Assembly (NCBI GenBank): GCA_002172675.1
Contig: NETF01000007.1
Location: 37,508 to 101,507 of the forward strand
Source of the DNA: an unicellular cyanobacterium SU3
GTDB lineage: Bacteria; Cyanobacteriota; Cyanobacteriia; Cyanobacteriales; Microcystaceae
Direction: 5' to 3'
Length of the DNA: 64,000 nt
Shown: positions 40,154 through 49,710 of the stretch, one piece after another
How the letters are laid out: each line of letters opens with the position of its first letter
Numbering within the stretch: position 1 is the first letter of the stretch
The notes under the pieces: generated by a model
What the model saw: only the letters and a program-made list of their open reading frames with translations
What the model was told of the DNA's origin: nothing
Database searches by the model: none
Position numbers and translations under genes: made by a program

Positions 40154-40933
40154 TTATTGAAAACGGGTTAACTGGATACGGTAGCGTTGTTTTTTCGTAA
40201 TACCGACTTCTCCGACTTCTAAGCGTCCTTTTCCTCGTACTGCAATCAAATCTCCTGATTCTACAGTGTGACTCGCTTGGGTAATTTCCTTCCAGTTAAC
40301 CCGTACATCCCCTTTATTAATGGCATCAACCATCTTACTACGAGACATCCCAAACCCTGCAGAGGCGATCGCATCTAAGCGGGTGGATGCTTCTACGGTG
40401 GTCATTTCTTTAGTTTTGGGAGGTCGTATTTTTAATTCACTCAGTTCAATGCTTTGAGTCTTGACAGGAACCGATCGCACTTGGGTTAAACTGGTTTCTA
40501 GGAATTCCACTAATTCAGGAACGACAATCACCTGACCTCCTCTTTCTCCTAACACGATGATATCCCCGATTTTCTCTCGTACAATACCAGTGGCTAAAAT
40601 TGCCCCTAGGAAGTCTCGATGAGTGGCAGGGTCAAAAAGAAAGTTTCCGGCAATATCCAAGGCTGCTAGGGGAATTTGAGACTGTTCTAAGGGGATTTCG
40701 GGACGGGTTATCCCAATTCTTCGTCTTTCTGCTTGAGGATACCCTCCCCACACCATTATTTCCACTTCTGTTAACTGACTAAACGCATTTTCGACTTCTG
40801 CAACAACAGGAGGAGAGAAAAAGTCACTCACGACTACTTCCCAGGTTTTGATCGCCATCTCTGCTTGATCAATAATTCGGATCATTTCTTCGCGGTTTTC
40901 GATCCCTTTCAGAAGTGTTTCTCTAGGTAACAT
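40154..40933 (-). CDS. photosystem II S4 domain protein
   Basis: 259 residues; a YlmH-like protein with a C-terminal S4 RNA-binding domain (about 180-259: ASTRLDAIASAGFGMSRSKM, VNWKEITQASHTVESGDLI, RGKGRLEVGEV). The N-terminal region (AEVENAFSQLTEVEIMVWGG and RRIGITRPEIP) is the conserved YlmH part. Cyanobacterial members are listed as photosystem II S4 domain protein (TIGR03069) and are thought to help PSII assembly or repair. A sulfotransferase-like gene lies 6 bases upstream on the same strand. Confidence 0.9.
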   Translation of the reverse strand: MLPRETLLKGIENREEMIRIIDQAEMAIKTWEVVVSDFFSPPVVAEVENAFSQLTEVEIMVWGGYPQAERRRIGITRPEIPLEQSQIPLAALDIAGNFLFDPATHRDFLGAILATGIVREKIGDIIVLGERGGQVIVVPELVEFLETSLTQVRSVPVKTQSIELSELKIRPPKTKEMTTVEASTRLDAIASAGFGMSRSKMVDAINKGDVRVNWKEITQASHTVESGDLIAVRGKGRLEVGEVGITKKQRYRIQLTRFQ

Positions 40934-40939
40934 AAGGGT

Positions 40940-41779
40940 TTAGGAAGGATTAATTAGTTTATCTTTCAATAGAAAAGCGGTAATTTCTAATAGTTTTAGC
41001 TTCATGGTGATAGGAGAGATATCTTGCTGACGTAACCCAGTAAAATCATCGCTGAATAGCTTTCCATCTGGTCGGTCAAGGTAATTTTTTGCTACTTTTT
41101 GATTAGATTCTTCAAAAATTGACATAAATTCTCTAGCTATCTTTTCTGATAACAATAGGTTTTGTTTCTTTTTATATTGATTAGAATAAACTTCTAATCT
41201 TTTGATGATTTGACTAATGTATTTATCTGGTTTTTGTTTGATGATTTTTTTGAAATTTTTATTTAAAAGTCTAATATATTCTAAGGAATACACATCGAGG
41301 GATGTATTCAGATTTGGGACAGCATTATAAGAGTCATCAATTTTTAGACCAATAGTATTGGTAAAGTCTTTTATTAAATCGCCCTCTATCATTTGACTTG
41401 ATTCAAAGATTCTTACTATTATCTTATTTTCCCCAAAAACTTTGGCAAACTTATTGAGTATATTATAGTAATTATAGCGAGTTTCGATACTTGTTTGTGA
41501 AGGAAGACTAAACTCATAAGTATGTCCTGCACGAATAGCGGTAGAATAGGTACTGGCTAAAAATTTATCTTGACGACGCAAATAAATAATAACTTCAATA
41601 TTTTTAAAAAAATTATCTAGTAGAGTTTTTAAGTTTTGTATTTCTTCTTCATCAATTAATCTAGATGAACAAGGATATAAATAGTTATTCTCTAACAAAT
41701 TCTGACGATTGTTAGCTAAAAAATTTTGTAGGGTGGTTGTCCCTGTTTTTTCTGTTCCTATGTGAAGAAATGCTTTCAT
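40940..41779 (-). CDS. sulfotransferase-family protein
   Basis: 279 residues. The N-terminal GTEKTGTTTLQNFLANNR is the PAPS 5'-phosphosulfate loop (P-loop-like) of sulfotransferases, and YLRRQDKFLASTYSTAI matches the 3'-phosphate site with its R and S. The rest is helical and Lys-rich. The acceptor is unknown; such genes in cyanobacteria often modify exported glycans. Very AT-rich compared with the S4 gene 6 bases downstream, which may mean lateral origin (inference). Confidence 0.8.
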   Translation of the reverse strand: MKAFLHIGTEKTGTTTLQNFLANNRQNLLENNYLYPCSSRLIDEEEIQNLKTLLDNFFKNIEVIIYLRRQDKFLASTYSTAIRAGHTYEFSLPSQTSIETRYNYYNILNKFAKVFGENKIIVRIFESSQMIEGDLIKDFTNTIGLKIDDSYNAVPNLNTSLDVYSLEYIRLLNKNFKKIIKQKPDKYISQIIKRLEVYSNQYKKKQNLLLSEKIAREFMSIFEESNQKVAKNYLDRPDGKLFSDDFTGLRQQDISPITMKLKLLEITAFLLKDKLINPS

Positions 41780-41811
41780 CTATTTGTTATCATCGAAAAA
41801 TGGTCAAATTA

Positions 41812-42324
41812 TTAGCCATCAGAATCTGTGTAACCTTGAAGATTTTCGGGGTTTAAGGGACGAAGTATAGATGTTGCTTTATTTTTTAGGCTAGTGGCTC
41901 CTTGTACAATAACAATATATTTTCCTGCATTGAGACGATTTCGATAGGGTAACGCATCTCCACTGCCTACCGAGAGGCCAACACCTCCCCCTACAAAAAA
42001 GCTACCCATTGCTCCACTAATGGCACCAGCAACGCCCCCTAAGATATGATTCCAGGGTTCTCCTGCCCAGTTGAAACTATTGACCCCTGTGATTAAATCA
42101 AAAGTATAACCAGCGACGAAGCCAAAGGGAACCAACCAGATGGCCATGAGCCTAGCACGTTTTTTCCCCTGTTGTGCCGGGTCGATAAAGCCAAATTCAT
42201 CAGCACTTTTGTAACCCTTACCTAAGATACTAATTTGACTGGTAGGGATACCTCCTTTTTCTAAGGCGGTATAAGCTTCTTCTGCTTTAATGCGATCGCT
42301 AACAACAGCTATCAGATAATCCAT
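41812..42324 (-). CDS. glycine-zipper stress-type membrane protein
   Basis: 170 residues. The first part (MDYLIAVVSDRIKAEEAYTA and the ISILGKGYKSADEFGF block) is an alpha/beta fold like general stress protein 17M/DUF1269 N-termini. Two hydrophobic glycine-rich segments follow (IWLVPFGFVAGYTF and GGVAGAISGAMGSFFVGGGV), and AGKYIVIVQGATSLKN closes the fold. Function unknown. Two other proteins in the window (51569 and 59109) have the same architecture. Confidence 0.7.
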   Translation of the reverse strand: MDYLIAVVSDRIKAEEAYTALEKGGIPTSQISILGKGYKSADEFGFIDPAQQGKKRARLMAIWLVPFGFVAGYTFDLITGVNSFNWAGEPWNHILGGVAGAISGAMGSFFVGGGVGLSVGSGDALPYRNRLNAGKYIVIVQGATSLKNKATSILRPLNPENLQGYTDSDG

Positions 42325-42575
42325 AGAAAGAGTTTAAATACTTATCTAGTCTAGTCTAGTTTAAAATCTTTTTGCTTTATTGACCACCAACCAGCACAAA
42401 GTTGAGTCGCTCACTTTCTTCTCTCTGTTTTGTACGACTTTATTATTAACTTAGCACCATAGCGAGACATTAAGATAACATAAATTAGTTTTCGACAGGG
42501 AGCAGAATGATTATGATCAAAGATATTAGACTATTCAATCTATGGTTAGTTTCTTAGGTTAAAAATTATATCTTA

Positions 42576-45488
42576 ATGAATTCGTCTATGACATTTGTGA
42601 TCGGTGCTTTAATTATTTTTATTTTTTGCCCTTTATTGGGGGGACTTCCTTTAATTAATTGGTTAACTTATGCCATTAAGGGACAGAAACTATCTCAATT
42701 AGGAACCGGCAATATTTCTGTTTCTGCTACTTTTTATCACGGTGGAACTTTTGTCGGTATTTTAGCTGTTTTATCAGAAGCAGGGAAAGGCATTATTGCT
42801 GTTTTATTAGCGCGTTATTTTTTCCCTTTTGAACCTTTCTGGGAATTGATGGCATTAATAGCACTAATTATCGGCAGATATTGGAGAGGAAAAGGAGCCG
42901 GAACCACCAATTTATTTTGGGGGATGATGGTTCATGACTGGGCGGCTACTTTTTTGACTGCCTTAATTGGTTTCACTAGCTTTACTATTTTTCGGGATAG
43001 GGTAACGGGGCGTTTAGTGGCTTTATTATTATTAGCATTTATTTTAACGGTGAGACATCCCCATGATTTAGGTTATATTGTCTTAGCTTGGAGTTTATCA
43101 GGGTTAATGGCTTGGATTTTTTATCAAGTTCCTGATGATTTATCTTTACCAGAAACCGGTGTAAAATCTTCTTCTAGAACTATGTTTAATTTTTTTCGAG
43201 GCGAAAAATCTATTCTATCTTTAAATGATAAATTAGAGGCTGATAAAGTCGGTTTAAAAGCTGCTAATTTAGCTTATTTAAGAAGTTTAGGGTATGGAGT
43301 TCCTAATGGTTGGATTTTACTTCCTGGGGATGATCCACAAACCCTATTAGATTATATTGATCCTAGAGTAGACCATCCTTTTGCTGTTCGTTCTTCTGCT
43401 ATGGGAGAAGACACGGAAACCGCTTCAGCAGCAGGACAATATTTAACTATTTTAAATGTCACTAACAAAGCAGAATTACAAAGAGCCATTTTAGATTGTT
43501 TGACCGCTTATAATCATCCTCATGCTGCTAGATATCGTCGAGATAAAGGACAATCTGATGAAGGAATTGCTTTATTAATTCAAAAGCAAATTCAAGGTAC
43601 TTTTTCAGGGGTTGTCTTTAGTCGAGATCCTGTTAATCCCTTTAATAATTGTGTCGTAATTGAAGCGTTACCAGGGACAGCGAATCAAATTGTTTCAGGA
43701 AAAATAACCCCTGAACAATATCAGGTAGAACTTTATGATGAACTGGAAAATGATGTTATTAATATTAAAAATACTAAGCAAATACAATCGAGAAATATTC
43801 CTGATTTTATCATTGAACAAGTCGCCATTTTAGCTAGAGATATTGAAAATTTATATCATGGAATCCCTCAAGATATTGAATGGACTTATGACGGGGAAAC
43901 CTTATGGATATTACAGACAAGGAGTATCACTAATTTACAACCTATTTGGACAAGAAAAATTGCATCAGAAGTAATTCCAGGGGTTATACGTCCCTTAACT
44001 TGGTCAATTAATAAACCCTTAACTTGTGGGGTATGGGGTGATATTTTTACCCTGGTTTTAAAAGAAAAAGCAATAGATTTAGACTTTAGTCAAACTGCTA
44101 CCCTACACTATCAACAAGCTTATTTTAATGCTACTTTATTAGGTCAAATTTTTCGACGAATGGGACTTCCTCCAGAAAGTTTAGAATTTCTGACTAGAGG
44201 GACGAAAATGACTAAACCTTCTATCACTTCAACTATCAGTAATTTACCAGGTTTATTTCGTTTATTCAAAAGAGAATGGACAGTAAAAAAGGATTTTTGG
44301 CAAGATTATCAACAACAATTTAAACCTCAACTAGAAAAATTACAGTATCAAGATATTGATCAATTATCTCCTCAAGAATTGCTAAAAAACATTGATAAAA
44401 TATTATCTTTATTAAAACCTGCGACTTATTATAGTATTTTAGCTCCTTTAAGTTTAGCATTAAGACAGGCAATACTAAAGGTATCACCAGAAAACTTAGA
44501 TAATAGTGTAACACCAGAAATTGCTGCTTTACAATCCTTAGAAAATTTAGCAAATGAAATTAATTTGTTGATTAATATAGAAAATATAGATAATAAAGAA
44601 GATTTATTTTCGACCTTAGAAAAAAGTCAAAAAGGGCAAAATTTAATTCAAGAATTTTATCAATTGGTAAAAGATTATGGTTATTTAAGTGATGTCGCTA
44701 CTGATATTTCTATTCCTTGTTGGCAAGATAATCCGAATCTGGTAAAAATCTTATTAACTCAATTAACTAAAAATACTGACCAGCGTAAGAATATTCACAG
44801 AAAAAATAATAATAATTGGCGAATTAAACAAGTTCAAAAAAGATTAGATTTAAAAGGAAAAGTAACAGAGATTTATTCTCAATTTTTAGCCCAGTTACGG
44901 TGGCATTTTTTAGCCTTAAGTCATCATTTAATAGAAACACAAGTGATTCAAGAATATAAAGACATTTTTGAATTAACCTATGCTGAAATTTTAGACATAA
45001 TCCAAAACAAGAATAACAATAATTCTGAAGACTTAAACAAGAAAATAAATGAAAGAAAACAGCAATTTAAAATCAATCAAAACTTAAAACGAATTCCTTA
45101 TATTGTTTATGGTAATATTACACCAATACCAGACAATGAACCCAACTTATCATCAAATTCTTCTCGAAAATTTAAAGGAATTGGCGCAAGTTTCGGACAA
45201 GCAGAAGGATATATTAAAATTTGCCGTAACTTCCAACAAATAGAAGAAATAAAAGCCAATACCATTCTAGTCATTCCCTATGCTGACTCAGGATGGGGTC
45301 CCTTACTAGCTAATGCAAATGGTATCATAGCAGAAGTAGGGGGAGCCTTATCTCATGGGGCAATTATTGCTCGTGAATATGGTATCCCTGCTGTTATGAA
45401 TATTGACCACGCTACCGAAATTTTTAGAGAAGGTCAAAAAGTAAAAATAGATGGACAACAAGGTATTATTGAACTATTAGAAGATTAA
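42576..45488 (+). CDS. fusion: PlsY-like acyltransferase domain + phosphoenolpyruvate/rifampin-dikinase-like domains
   Basis: 970 residues. Residues 1-190 form a multi-helix membrane domain resembling glycerol-3-phosphate acyltransferase PlsY: GTGNISVSATFYHGG (motif GSGNxGATN) and LSEAGKG (motif DxxKG), with the third motif shortened to GRYWRGKGAGTTN. Residues about 220-460 are a PEP-synthase-type ATP-grasp (FAVRSSAMGEDTETASAAGQ, EWTYDGETLWILQTRSIT). A helical middle follows (about 465-870). The end is a swivelling phospho-His domain with GGALSHGAIIAREYG, H927. The order ATP/middle/His without a TIM barrel matches rifampin phosphotransferase more than PPDK. The next gene starts 11 bases on. 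Confidence 0.85.
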   Translation: MNSSMTFVIGALIIFIFCPLLGGLPLINWLTYAIKGQKLSQLGTGNISVSATFYHGGTFVGILAVLSEAGKGIIAVLLARYFFPFEPFWELMALIALIIGRYWRGKGAGTTNLFWGMMVHDWAATFLTALIGFTSFTIFRDRVTGRLVALLLLAFILTVRHPHDLGYIVLAWSLSGLMAWIFYQVPDDLSLPETGVKSSSRTMFNFFRGEKSILSLNDKLEADKVGLKAANLAYLRSLGYGVPNGWILLPGDDPQTLLDYIDPRVDHPFAVRSSAMGEDTETASAAGQYLTILNVTNKAELQRAILDCLTAYNHPHAARYRRDKGQSDEGIALLIQKQIQGTFSGVVFSRDPVNPFNNCVVIEALPGTANQIVSGKITPEQYQVELYDELENDVINIKNTKQIQSRNIPDFIIEQVAILARDIENLYHGIPQDIEWTYDGETLWILQTRSITNLQPIWTRKIASEVIPGVIRPLTWSINKPLTCGVWGDIFTLVLKEKAIDLDFSQTATLHYQQAYFNATLLGQIFRRMGLPPESLEFLTRGTKMTKPSITSTISNLPGLFRLFKREWTVKKDFWQDYQQQFKPQLEKLQYQDIDQLSPQELLKNIDKILSLLKPATYYSILAPLSLALRQAILKVSPENLDNSVTPEIAALQSLENLANEINLLINIENIDNKEDLFSTLEKSQKGQNLIQEFYQLVKDYGYLSDVATDISIPCWQDNPNLVKILLTQLTKNTDQRKNIHRKNNNNWRIKQVQKRLDLKGKVTEIYSQFLAQLRWHFLALSHHLIETQVIQEYKDIFELTYAEILDIIQNKNNNNSEDLNKKINERKQQFKINQNLKRIPYIVYGNITPIPDNEPNLSSNSSRKFKGIGASFGQAEGYIKICRNFQQIEEIKANTILVIPYADSGWGPLLANANGIIAEVGGALSHGAIIAREYGIPAVMNIDHATEIFREGQKVKIDGQQGIIELLED

Positions 45489-45499
45489 TTTCAACAATT

Positions 45500-46999
45500 A
45501 TGGTTAAATTTTTCAAAAAAACAATAAATATTAAAGAGTTATTCAAACAATCAAACCAATTTGACTGGATAGTTTTTAGTTGTATTTTATCCCTAACTCT
45601 AGGGATAGTCACCTTGTTAATTATAGGGGATCAAGTTCCTTTTAAAGTTAGATATTTTAGTTGGGAAGGCAAAAAAGTAGGGGTAAAAGATAAAACATTT
45701 ACCCTAAGTTTTAATCGTTCCGTTGATACTAATAGTGTTGAAAAAAATTTGATGATTGAACCTCCCCTTCCTGGAAAGATAGCTTGGCAAGGAAGAACCT
45801 TAATTTATACCTTAGATGATCCGCCTATTTATGGAACCAATTATCAAATAAAATTAGATAATGTTCAACCGAGTTATAAAGAGGAAGATATTCAATCTTT
45901 TGTCAGTTTATTTAGTACCCGTGATCGAGTTTTTGCCTATATTGGTGTCGAAGGAGAGGAAAAAGGACGCTTAATTTTATATAATATTACAGACCTTAAC
46001 AAACCACAAAAAACCATTCTCACTCCTGGAGATTTAGTGGTGAGTGACTTTCAGATTTATCCTGATAGTGAAAAAATTCTTTTTAGTGCGTTTGAACCTA
46101 GTATTCGTGGTCAAGGATTAGGAAACCAAGAACTTTATACCGTTACCACAGGATTTAATGTTGATCCATCAAAAACACCCTCTCAACGTGCAGGAAAACT
46201 AAAAAGAATTCTAGACGCTAATGAGTATAAAAATATTAGTTTTGATCTCTCAAGAAATGGAGAAGTTATTATTGTCCAAAGAGTGAGTCATAGAAATAGC
46301 GATGATAGTAGTTTATGGATTATTACTGAAGAAAATGAACCCATATCTTTAGGGATTCCTGGATCTGAATTTGTCATTTCTCCCGACGGAAAACGCTTAG
46401 CCGTTGCTCAACAAGGAGGAATTCGTATGGTTCCCCTAGGATCTAATGGGGGAACGTCTCGAATTTTTCAAAATTATCAAAAACCCCTTGGTTTTTCTGA
46501 AAATGGTAAAAAACTTTTGCTGGTTAGAGATAATATTGATGCTACTCGTTCTTTAATTGTGATTAATCAAGATGGGAAAAATCAAGAACTCTTTCGTACC
46601 CCTTATCCGATTGTAGATTGTCAATTTGAACCCAGAGATCAAAAAGACCTATATTGTTTGAAAACGGATGTCATTCAAGGAGAAAATGGACAGTATCGAG
46701 AAGAACCTTTTTTATCGGTGATGAGTTTAGAAAAAGAAACAGATTTACCTTTATTAGCCTTACCGAATTATCGAGATGTGACCTTAAGTATGTCCCCTGA
46801 TGGAGTAGCTTTACTATTTGATCAAGTAGTAACTACGGTTCCTCAGTCTCCTTCAGATTTATTGACAACAGAACAAGAGGCGATCGCAGATGGACAGGTT
46901 TGGTTACTTCCTTTACCCGACTTCAAACAAGCAAACAAGTCTGTCAATATTAAACCGCAAGAGTTAATTTTTGGCTTTAAACCTCAATGGCTACCTTAA
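45500..46999 (+). CDS. membrane-anchored Ig-like/beta-propeller protein
   Basis: 499 residues. One transmembrane helix (about 24-42) anchors a long extracytoplasmic part: a domain like the SbsA bacterial Ig-like fold (FTLSFNRSVDTNSVEKNLMI, WQGRTLIYTLDD), then TolB/PD40-type propeller blades (VSDFQIYPDSEKILFSAF, FVISPDGKRLAVAQQGGI, VTLSMSPDGVALLFDQ). No enzyme motif. It starts 11 bases after the fusion dikinase stop and is probably co-transcribed; partner role unknown. Confidence 0.75.
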   Translation: MVKFFKKTINIKELFKQSNQFDWIVFSCILSLTLGIVTLLIIGDQVPFKVRYFSWEGKKVGVKDKTFTLSFNRSVDTNSVEKNLMIEPPLPGKIAWQGRTLIYTLDDPPIYGTNYQIKLDNVQPSYKEEDIQSFVSLFSTRDRVFAYIGVEGEEKGRLILYNITDLNKPQKTILTPGDLVVSDFQIYPDSEKILFSAFEPSIRGQGLGNQELYTVTTGFNVDPSKTPSQRAGKLKRILDANEYKNISFDLSRNGEVIIVQRVSHRNSDDSSLWIITEENEPISLGIPGSEFVISPDGKRLAVAQQGGIRMVPLGSNGGTSRIFQNYQKPLGFSENGKKLLLVRDNIDATRSLIVINQDGKNQELFRTPYPIVDCQFEPRDQKDLYCLKTDVIQGENGQYREEPFLSVMSLEKETDLPLLALPNYRDVTLSMSPDGVALLFDQVVTTVPQSPSDLLTTEQEAIADGQVWLLPLPDFKQANKSVNIKPQELIFGFKPQWLP

Positions 47000-47064
47000 T
47001 AACTCTCTCTACTATGAGTTAAAATTGAATATAAATATCAGCAACAAACATCAAGAGGGTTAAC

Positions 47065-47265
47065 ATGAGTAAACTAATTGCTGTCATTGTCTTAGGAATT
47101 TATTTGTTAGGGATCTGGAAATTTGTTTCGGGATATAATCGGACTAATTTTAATCGCCAGTTACCGACGAAATTAATGTTAGCGTTGCTTTGGCCTGCAT
47201 TATTAATAGTGAATACGTCTTATCGTCAAAACTTTACTAAAGCTTTAAAAGGAAAAGATTACTAA
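47065..47265 (+). CDS. small conserved membrane protein
   Basis: 66 residues with a hydrophobic start (KLIAVIVLGIYLLGIWKFV) and a second hydrophobic stretch (TKLMLALLWPALLIV). The tail SYRQNFTKALKGKDY is basic. GAGGGT precedes the ATG. I know no function. It lies 7 bases before cobK. Confidence 0.7.
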   Translation: MSKLIAVIVLGIYLLGIWKFVSGYNRTNFNRQLPTKLMLALLWPALLIVNTSYRQNFTKALKGKDY

Positions 47266-47272
47266 CTATTAT

Positions 47273-48058
47273 ATGAAAAAAGGTGGTAAAGTTTGGTTAA
47301 TTGGAGGAACAGGGGACAGTGTTGATCTCGTCCGAGATATTATTGATCATTCTTTTCCCTGTATTGTCACTGTAACGACTCCAACTGCTTATAATCTTTA
47401 CCCCATTAATTCGATAGTTAATATTCAGATAGGTCAATTAGACAAAGAAGGAATTCAACAATTGTGTAAGCAAGAAACGGTTAAAGGAATTATTGATGCG
47501 TCCCATCCTTTCGCTATTAATATTTCTCAACAAGTAATAGAATTTGCTCAAGGAAAGAATATACCTTATTTGCGTTATGAAAGACCTAGTTTAAATATGA
47601 ATTCTCAAGCTATTTATTTAGATAGTTTTGAAGACTTAGTTGAGGGTAATTATTTAGAAAATAAGCGAGTTTTATTAACTGTTGGCTGTCAAGCTTTATC
47701 TAGGTTTAAATTATGGCATGAAAAGTCCGTTTTATATACTCGTATTTTACCTAGGTTAGAGTCCCTTAAGATGGCTTTTAACGCAGGATTCTCAGAAAGC
47801 CAAATCATTGCATTGCGGCCACCTATTACTTTAGAATTAGAACGGTCTTTATGGCGACAATGGGAAATTGATTTAGTGGTAACGAAAGCATCAGGAAAAC
47901 AAGGAGGAGAGGATATTAAAATAAAAGTGGCTAAGAAATTAGGAATTCCTCTGATTGTTATTAAACGGCCTTCATTAAACTATCCGCAACAAACTGAGCA
48001 AATATCTGATATTATTGAATTTTGTTATCAATGTTTTCAAGGAGTCGATTATGTCTGA
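47273..48058 (+). CDS. cobK: cobalt-precorrin-6A reductase
   Basis: NADPH-dependent reductase of the corrin ring in cobalamin synthesis, 261 residues. IWLIGGTGDSVDLVRDII (seen as VWLIGGTGDSV) is the nucleotide loop, IIDASHPFAINIS the conserved D-A-S-H-P-F motif, and VVTKASGKQGGEDIKIKVA the C-terminal block. No other cob/cbi gene is in the window. Its last 8 bases overlap the start of a DUF2470 gene. Confidence 0.92.
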   Translation: MKKGGKVWLIGGTGDSVDLVRDIIDHSFPCIVTVTTPTAYNLYPINSIVNIQIGQLDKEGIQQLCKQETVKGIIDASHPFAINISQQVIEFAQGKNIPYLRYERPSLNMNSQAIYLDSFEDLVEGNYLENKRVLLTVGCQALSRFKLWHEKSVLYTRILPRLESLKMAFNAGFSESQIIALRPPITLELERSLWRQWEIDLVVTKASGKQGGEDIKIKVAKKLGIPLIVIKRPSLNYPQQTEQISDIIEFCYQCFQGVDYV

Positions 48059-48335
48059 TCCTATTACCCCTGCTATTAGCGATCGCATTTGTAAACATAT
48101 GAATGACGATCATAGTAATGCTATTGTTTTATACGCCAAAGTTTTTGGAAATTTATCAGAAGCAGAAACAGCTAAAATGGAATCAATTGATCCTGAAGGA
48201 ATGAATTTATTAGCAACCATTAAAGGAGAAAATGTTCCCCTTCGTGTTAAATTTGATCACATTTTAAAAGATTCAGAAGACGCTCATCATACGTTAATTG
48301 ATATGGTAAAACAAGCGAGAACGACTCACAGTTGA
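48051..48335 (+). CDS. DUF2470 domain protein
   Basis: 94 residues from ATG 48051, whose RBS (AAGGAG) lies inside the end of cobK; the upstream 12 codons are not needed. The fold is the heme-oxygenase-associated/HugZ C-terminal module: ISDRICKHMNDDHSNAIVLY, the DxEGMNLLA block (DPEGMNLLATIKGE) and RVKFDHILKDSEDAHHTLID. Stand-alone versions are common in cyanobacteria; the role is unknown, possibly pigment or heme related. Translationally coupled to cobK. Confidence 0.88.
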   Translation: MSDPITPAISDRICKHMNDDHSNAIVLYAKVFGNLSEAETAKMESIDPEGMNLLATIKGENVPLRVKFDHILKDSEDAHHTLIDMVKQARTTHS

Positions 48336-48462
48336 TGGTTAATAAGTAGTTGGACAAATTTTAAGTTACCTGTGAAGAAAAAACAGAAAACAGTGATTGA
48401 AAGTTCTTGATATAGAGTTGTTAACTAATGTCCGACTACTGACTAAATCATTTAATTATTAA

Positions 48463-49518
48463 TTACTCTAGATACTTGTCTACTTTTTGAGGACGATGAT
48501 GCTTATCAATGGTAATTACTAAATCAACAAGGTGAGGATTTTTTGCTAAAGGTGTTATAAATAGTTGAGGATGTAAAGCTTTCCAAAAATAGTCAACAAA
48601 CTCATCTACTTCTTGATCACTCATTCCTGTTTTCCCTGAGGATCTCATTTTTGTTTCTGCTTGTTTACGCCATTGTTTACTCAAATGATAATCTTGAGGA
48701 TAGAGAATAATCAAGCGATCTAGTTGTTCCCATAAGGGTAAATAAGCTTTTAATTGTTCATTGATATCTTTAGCAAATTGTTGATCTTCTTCTGTTTTAA
48801 TGGGTAAAGGTGCATTCTTAAATTGATTCTTATTAATAGGACGAACCCCTAAAAACCAACCTTCAAATAAAACAATATCAGGGTGATCAATACATTCTGA
48901 TTCTATTCTATCACCCTGACCATTGTGTAAAGATTTATCAAAACGAGGAATTAAAATCTGACTAGAATTATTCGGCTTTTTTAGTTGATTTAAAATATTA
49001 ATCGCTAACTCTATATCATGGGTTCCTGGGGGACCTCTCCAAATAAAACGAGGATCAATTGTTTTGAGTTTTTGACGTTCTTTATATGTTTTATAAAAGT
49101 CATCAATAGAAATAGTTATGGTTTGATAGTCTAACTGTTTTAAGATTAAACAAAGAATATGTGATAAGGTGGTTTTTCCTGTTCCTTGTCCCCCTAAAAT
49201 TCCTTGAATTAAGGTAGATTTCTGTTTACTTTTTTCTTCCTTTAATTGAATAGCTAATGGTAGCCAAAGTTTCCATAAAAATGATAGTATATCAAGAGAA
49301 ATAAATCCTAATTTTTGACAATATTGATTGACTGAATGATAACTTTTTTTCCATAAATCAAGACGATTTCTAATTTTTTCTATGCCATTTTCTGGAGTTA
49401 TATCAAAAGCATTACAAAAAGATTGATGCTCTAAATCTTCCTCTAACAAAGTTTTTATTTCAGAAGAAGATAAAGACGAATTTTGATTAAACTTTTCTAG
49501 TATCTGAACAAATTTCAT
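48463..49518 (-). CDS. glyK: glycerate kinase, plant/cyanobacterial (P-loop) type
   Basis: 351 residues. P-loop GILGGQGTGKTTLSHIL (about 107-123) and downstream ISIDDFYKTYKERQKL, RGPPGTHDIEL and DIVLFEGWFLGVRP mark D-glycerate 3-kinase, which returns photorespiratory glycerate to 3-phosphoglycerate. The phosphoribulokinase/uridine kinase fold is shared by others, but the RGPPGTHD motif is specific. It is convergent with the cobK group and stands alone. Confidence 0.9.
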   Translation of the reverse strand: MKFVQILEKFNQNSSLSSSEIKTLLEEDLEHQSFCNAFDITPENGIEKIRNRLDLWKKSYHSVNQYCQKLGFISLDILSFLWKLWLPLAIQLKEEKSKQKSTLIQGILGGQGTGKTTLSHILCLILKQLDYQTITISIDDFYKTYKERQKLKTIDPRFIWRGPPGTHDIELAINILNQLKKPNNSSQILIPRFDKSLHNGQGDRIESECIDHPDIVLFEGWFLGVRPINKNQFKNAPLPIKTEEDQQFAKDINEQLKAYLPLWEQLDRLIILYPQDYHLSKQWRKQAETKMRSSGKTGMSDQEVDEFVDYFWKALHPQLFITPLAKNPHLVDLVITIDKHHRPQKVDKYLE

Positions 49519-49596
49519 AGTTTTTCATTAATAAATAAGCTTATGACATTTGTTAAGGTTAAAACTAAGATTTAATCAACTATTGCCTATTGCCTA

Positions 49597-49620
49597 AAAG
49601 CGATCTCGAAGAGATCCGCG
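49597..49620. repeat. 24-base repeat, inverted copy of 17147-17170
   Basis: AAAGCGATCTCGAAGAGATC plus CGCG, exactly the reverse complement of the segment inside the nested inverted repeat at 17121-17179. Here the outer GTAGTCAAG arms are absent. Confidence 0.7.
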
Positions 49621-49677
49621 CTTACTTCGTCCCTCTAGGCTTCACCCCTCTTCGAGTCCGAGTCCGCGGTGCGCCTG

Positions 49678-49706
49678 TGTACCTCACGAATACAAGAACT
49701 GCTATA
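49678..49706. repeat. dispersed 29-base repeat, copy 1
   Basis: TGTACCTCACGAATACAAG followed by AACTGCTATA; 24 of 29 positions match the copy at 56710-56738. Both copies are near small minus-strand genes. Confidence 0.55.
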
Positions 49707-49710
49707 TTAA

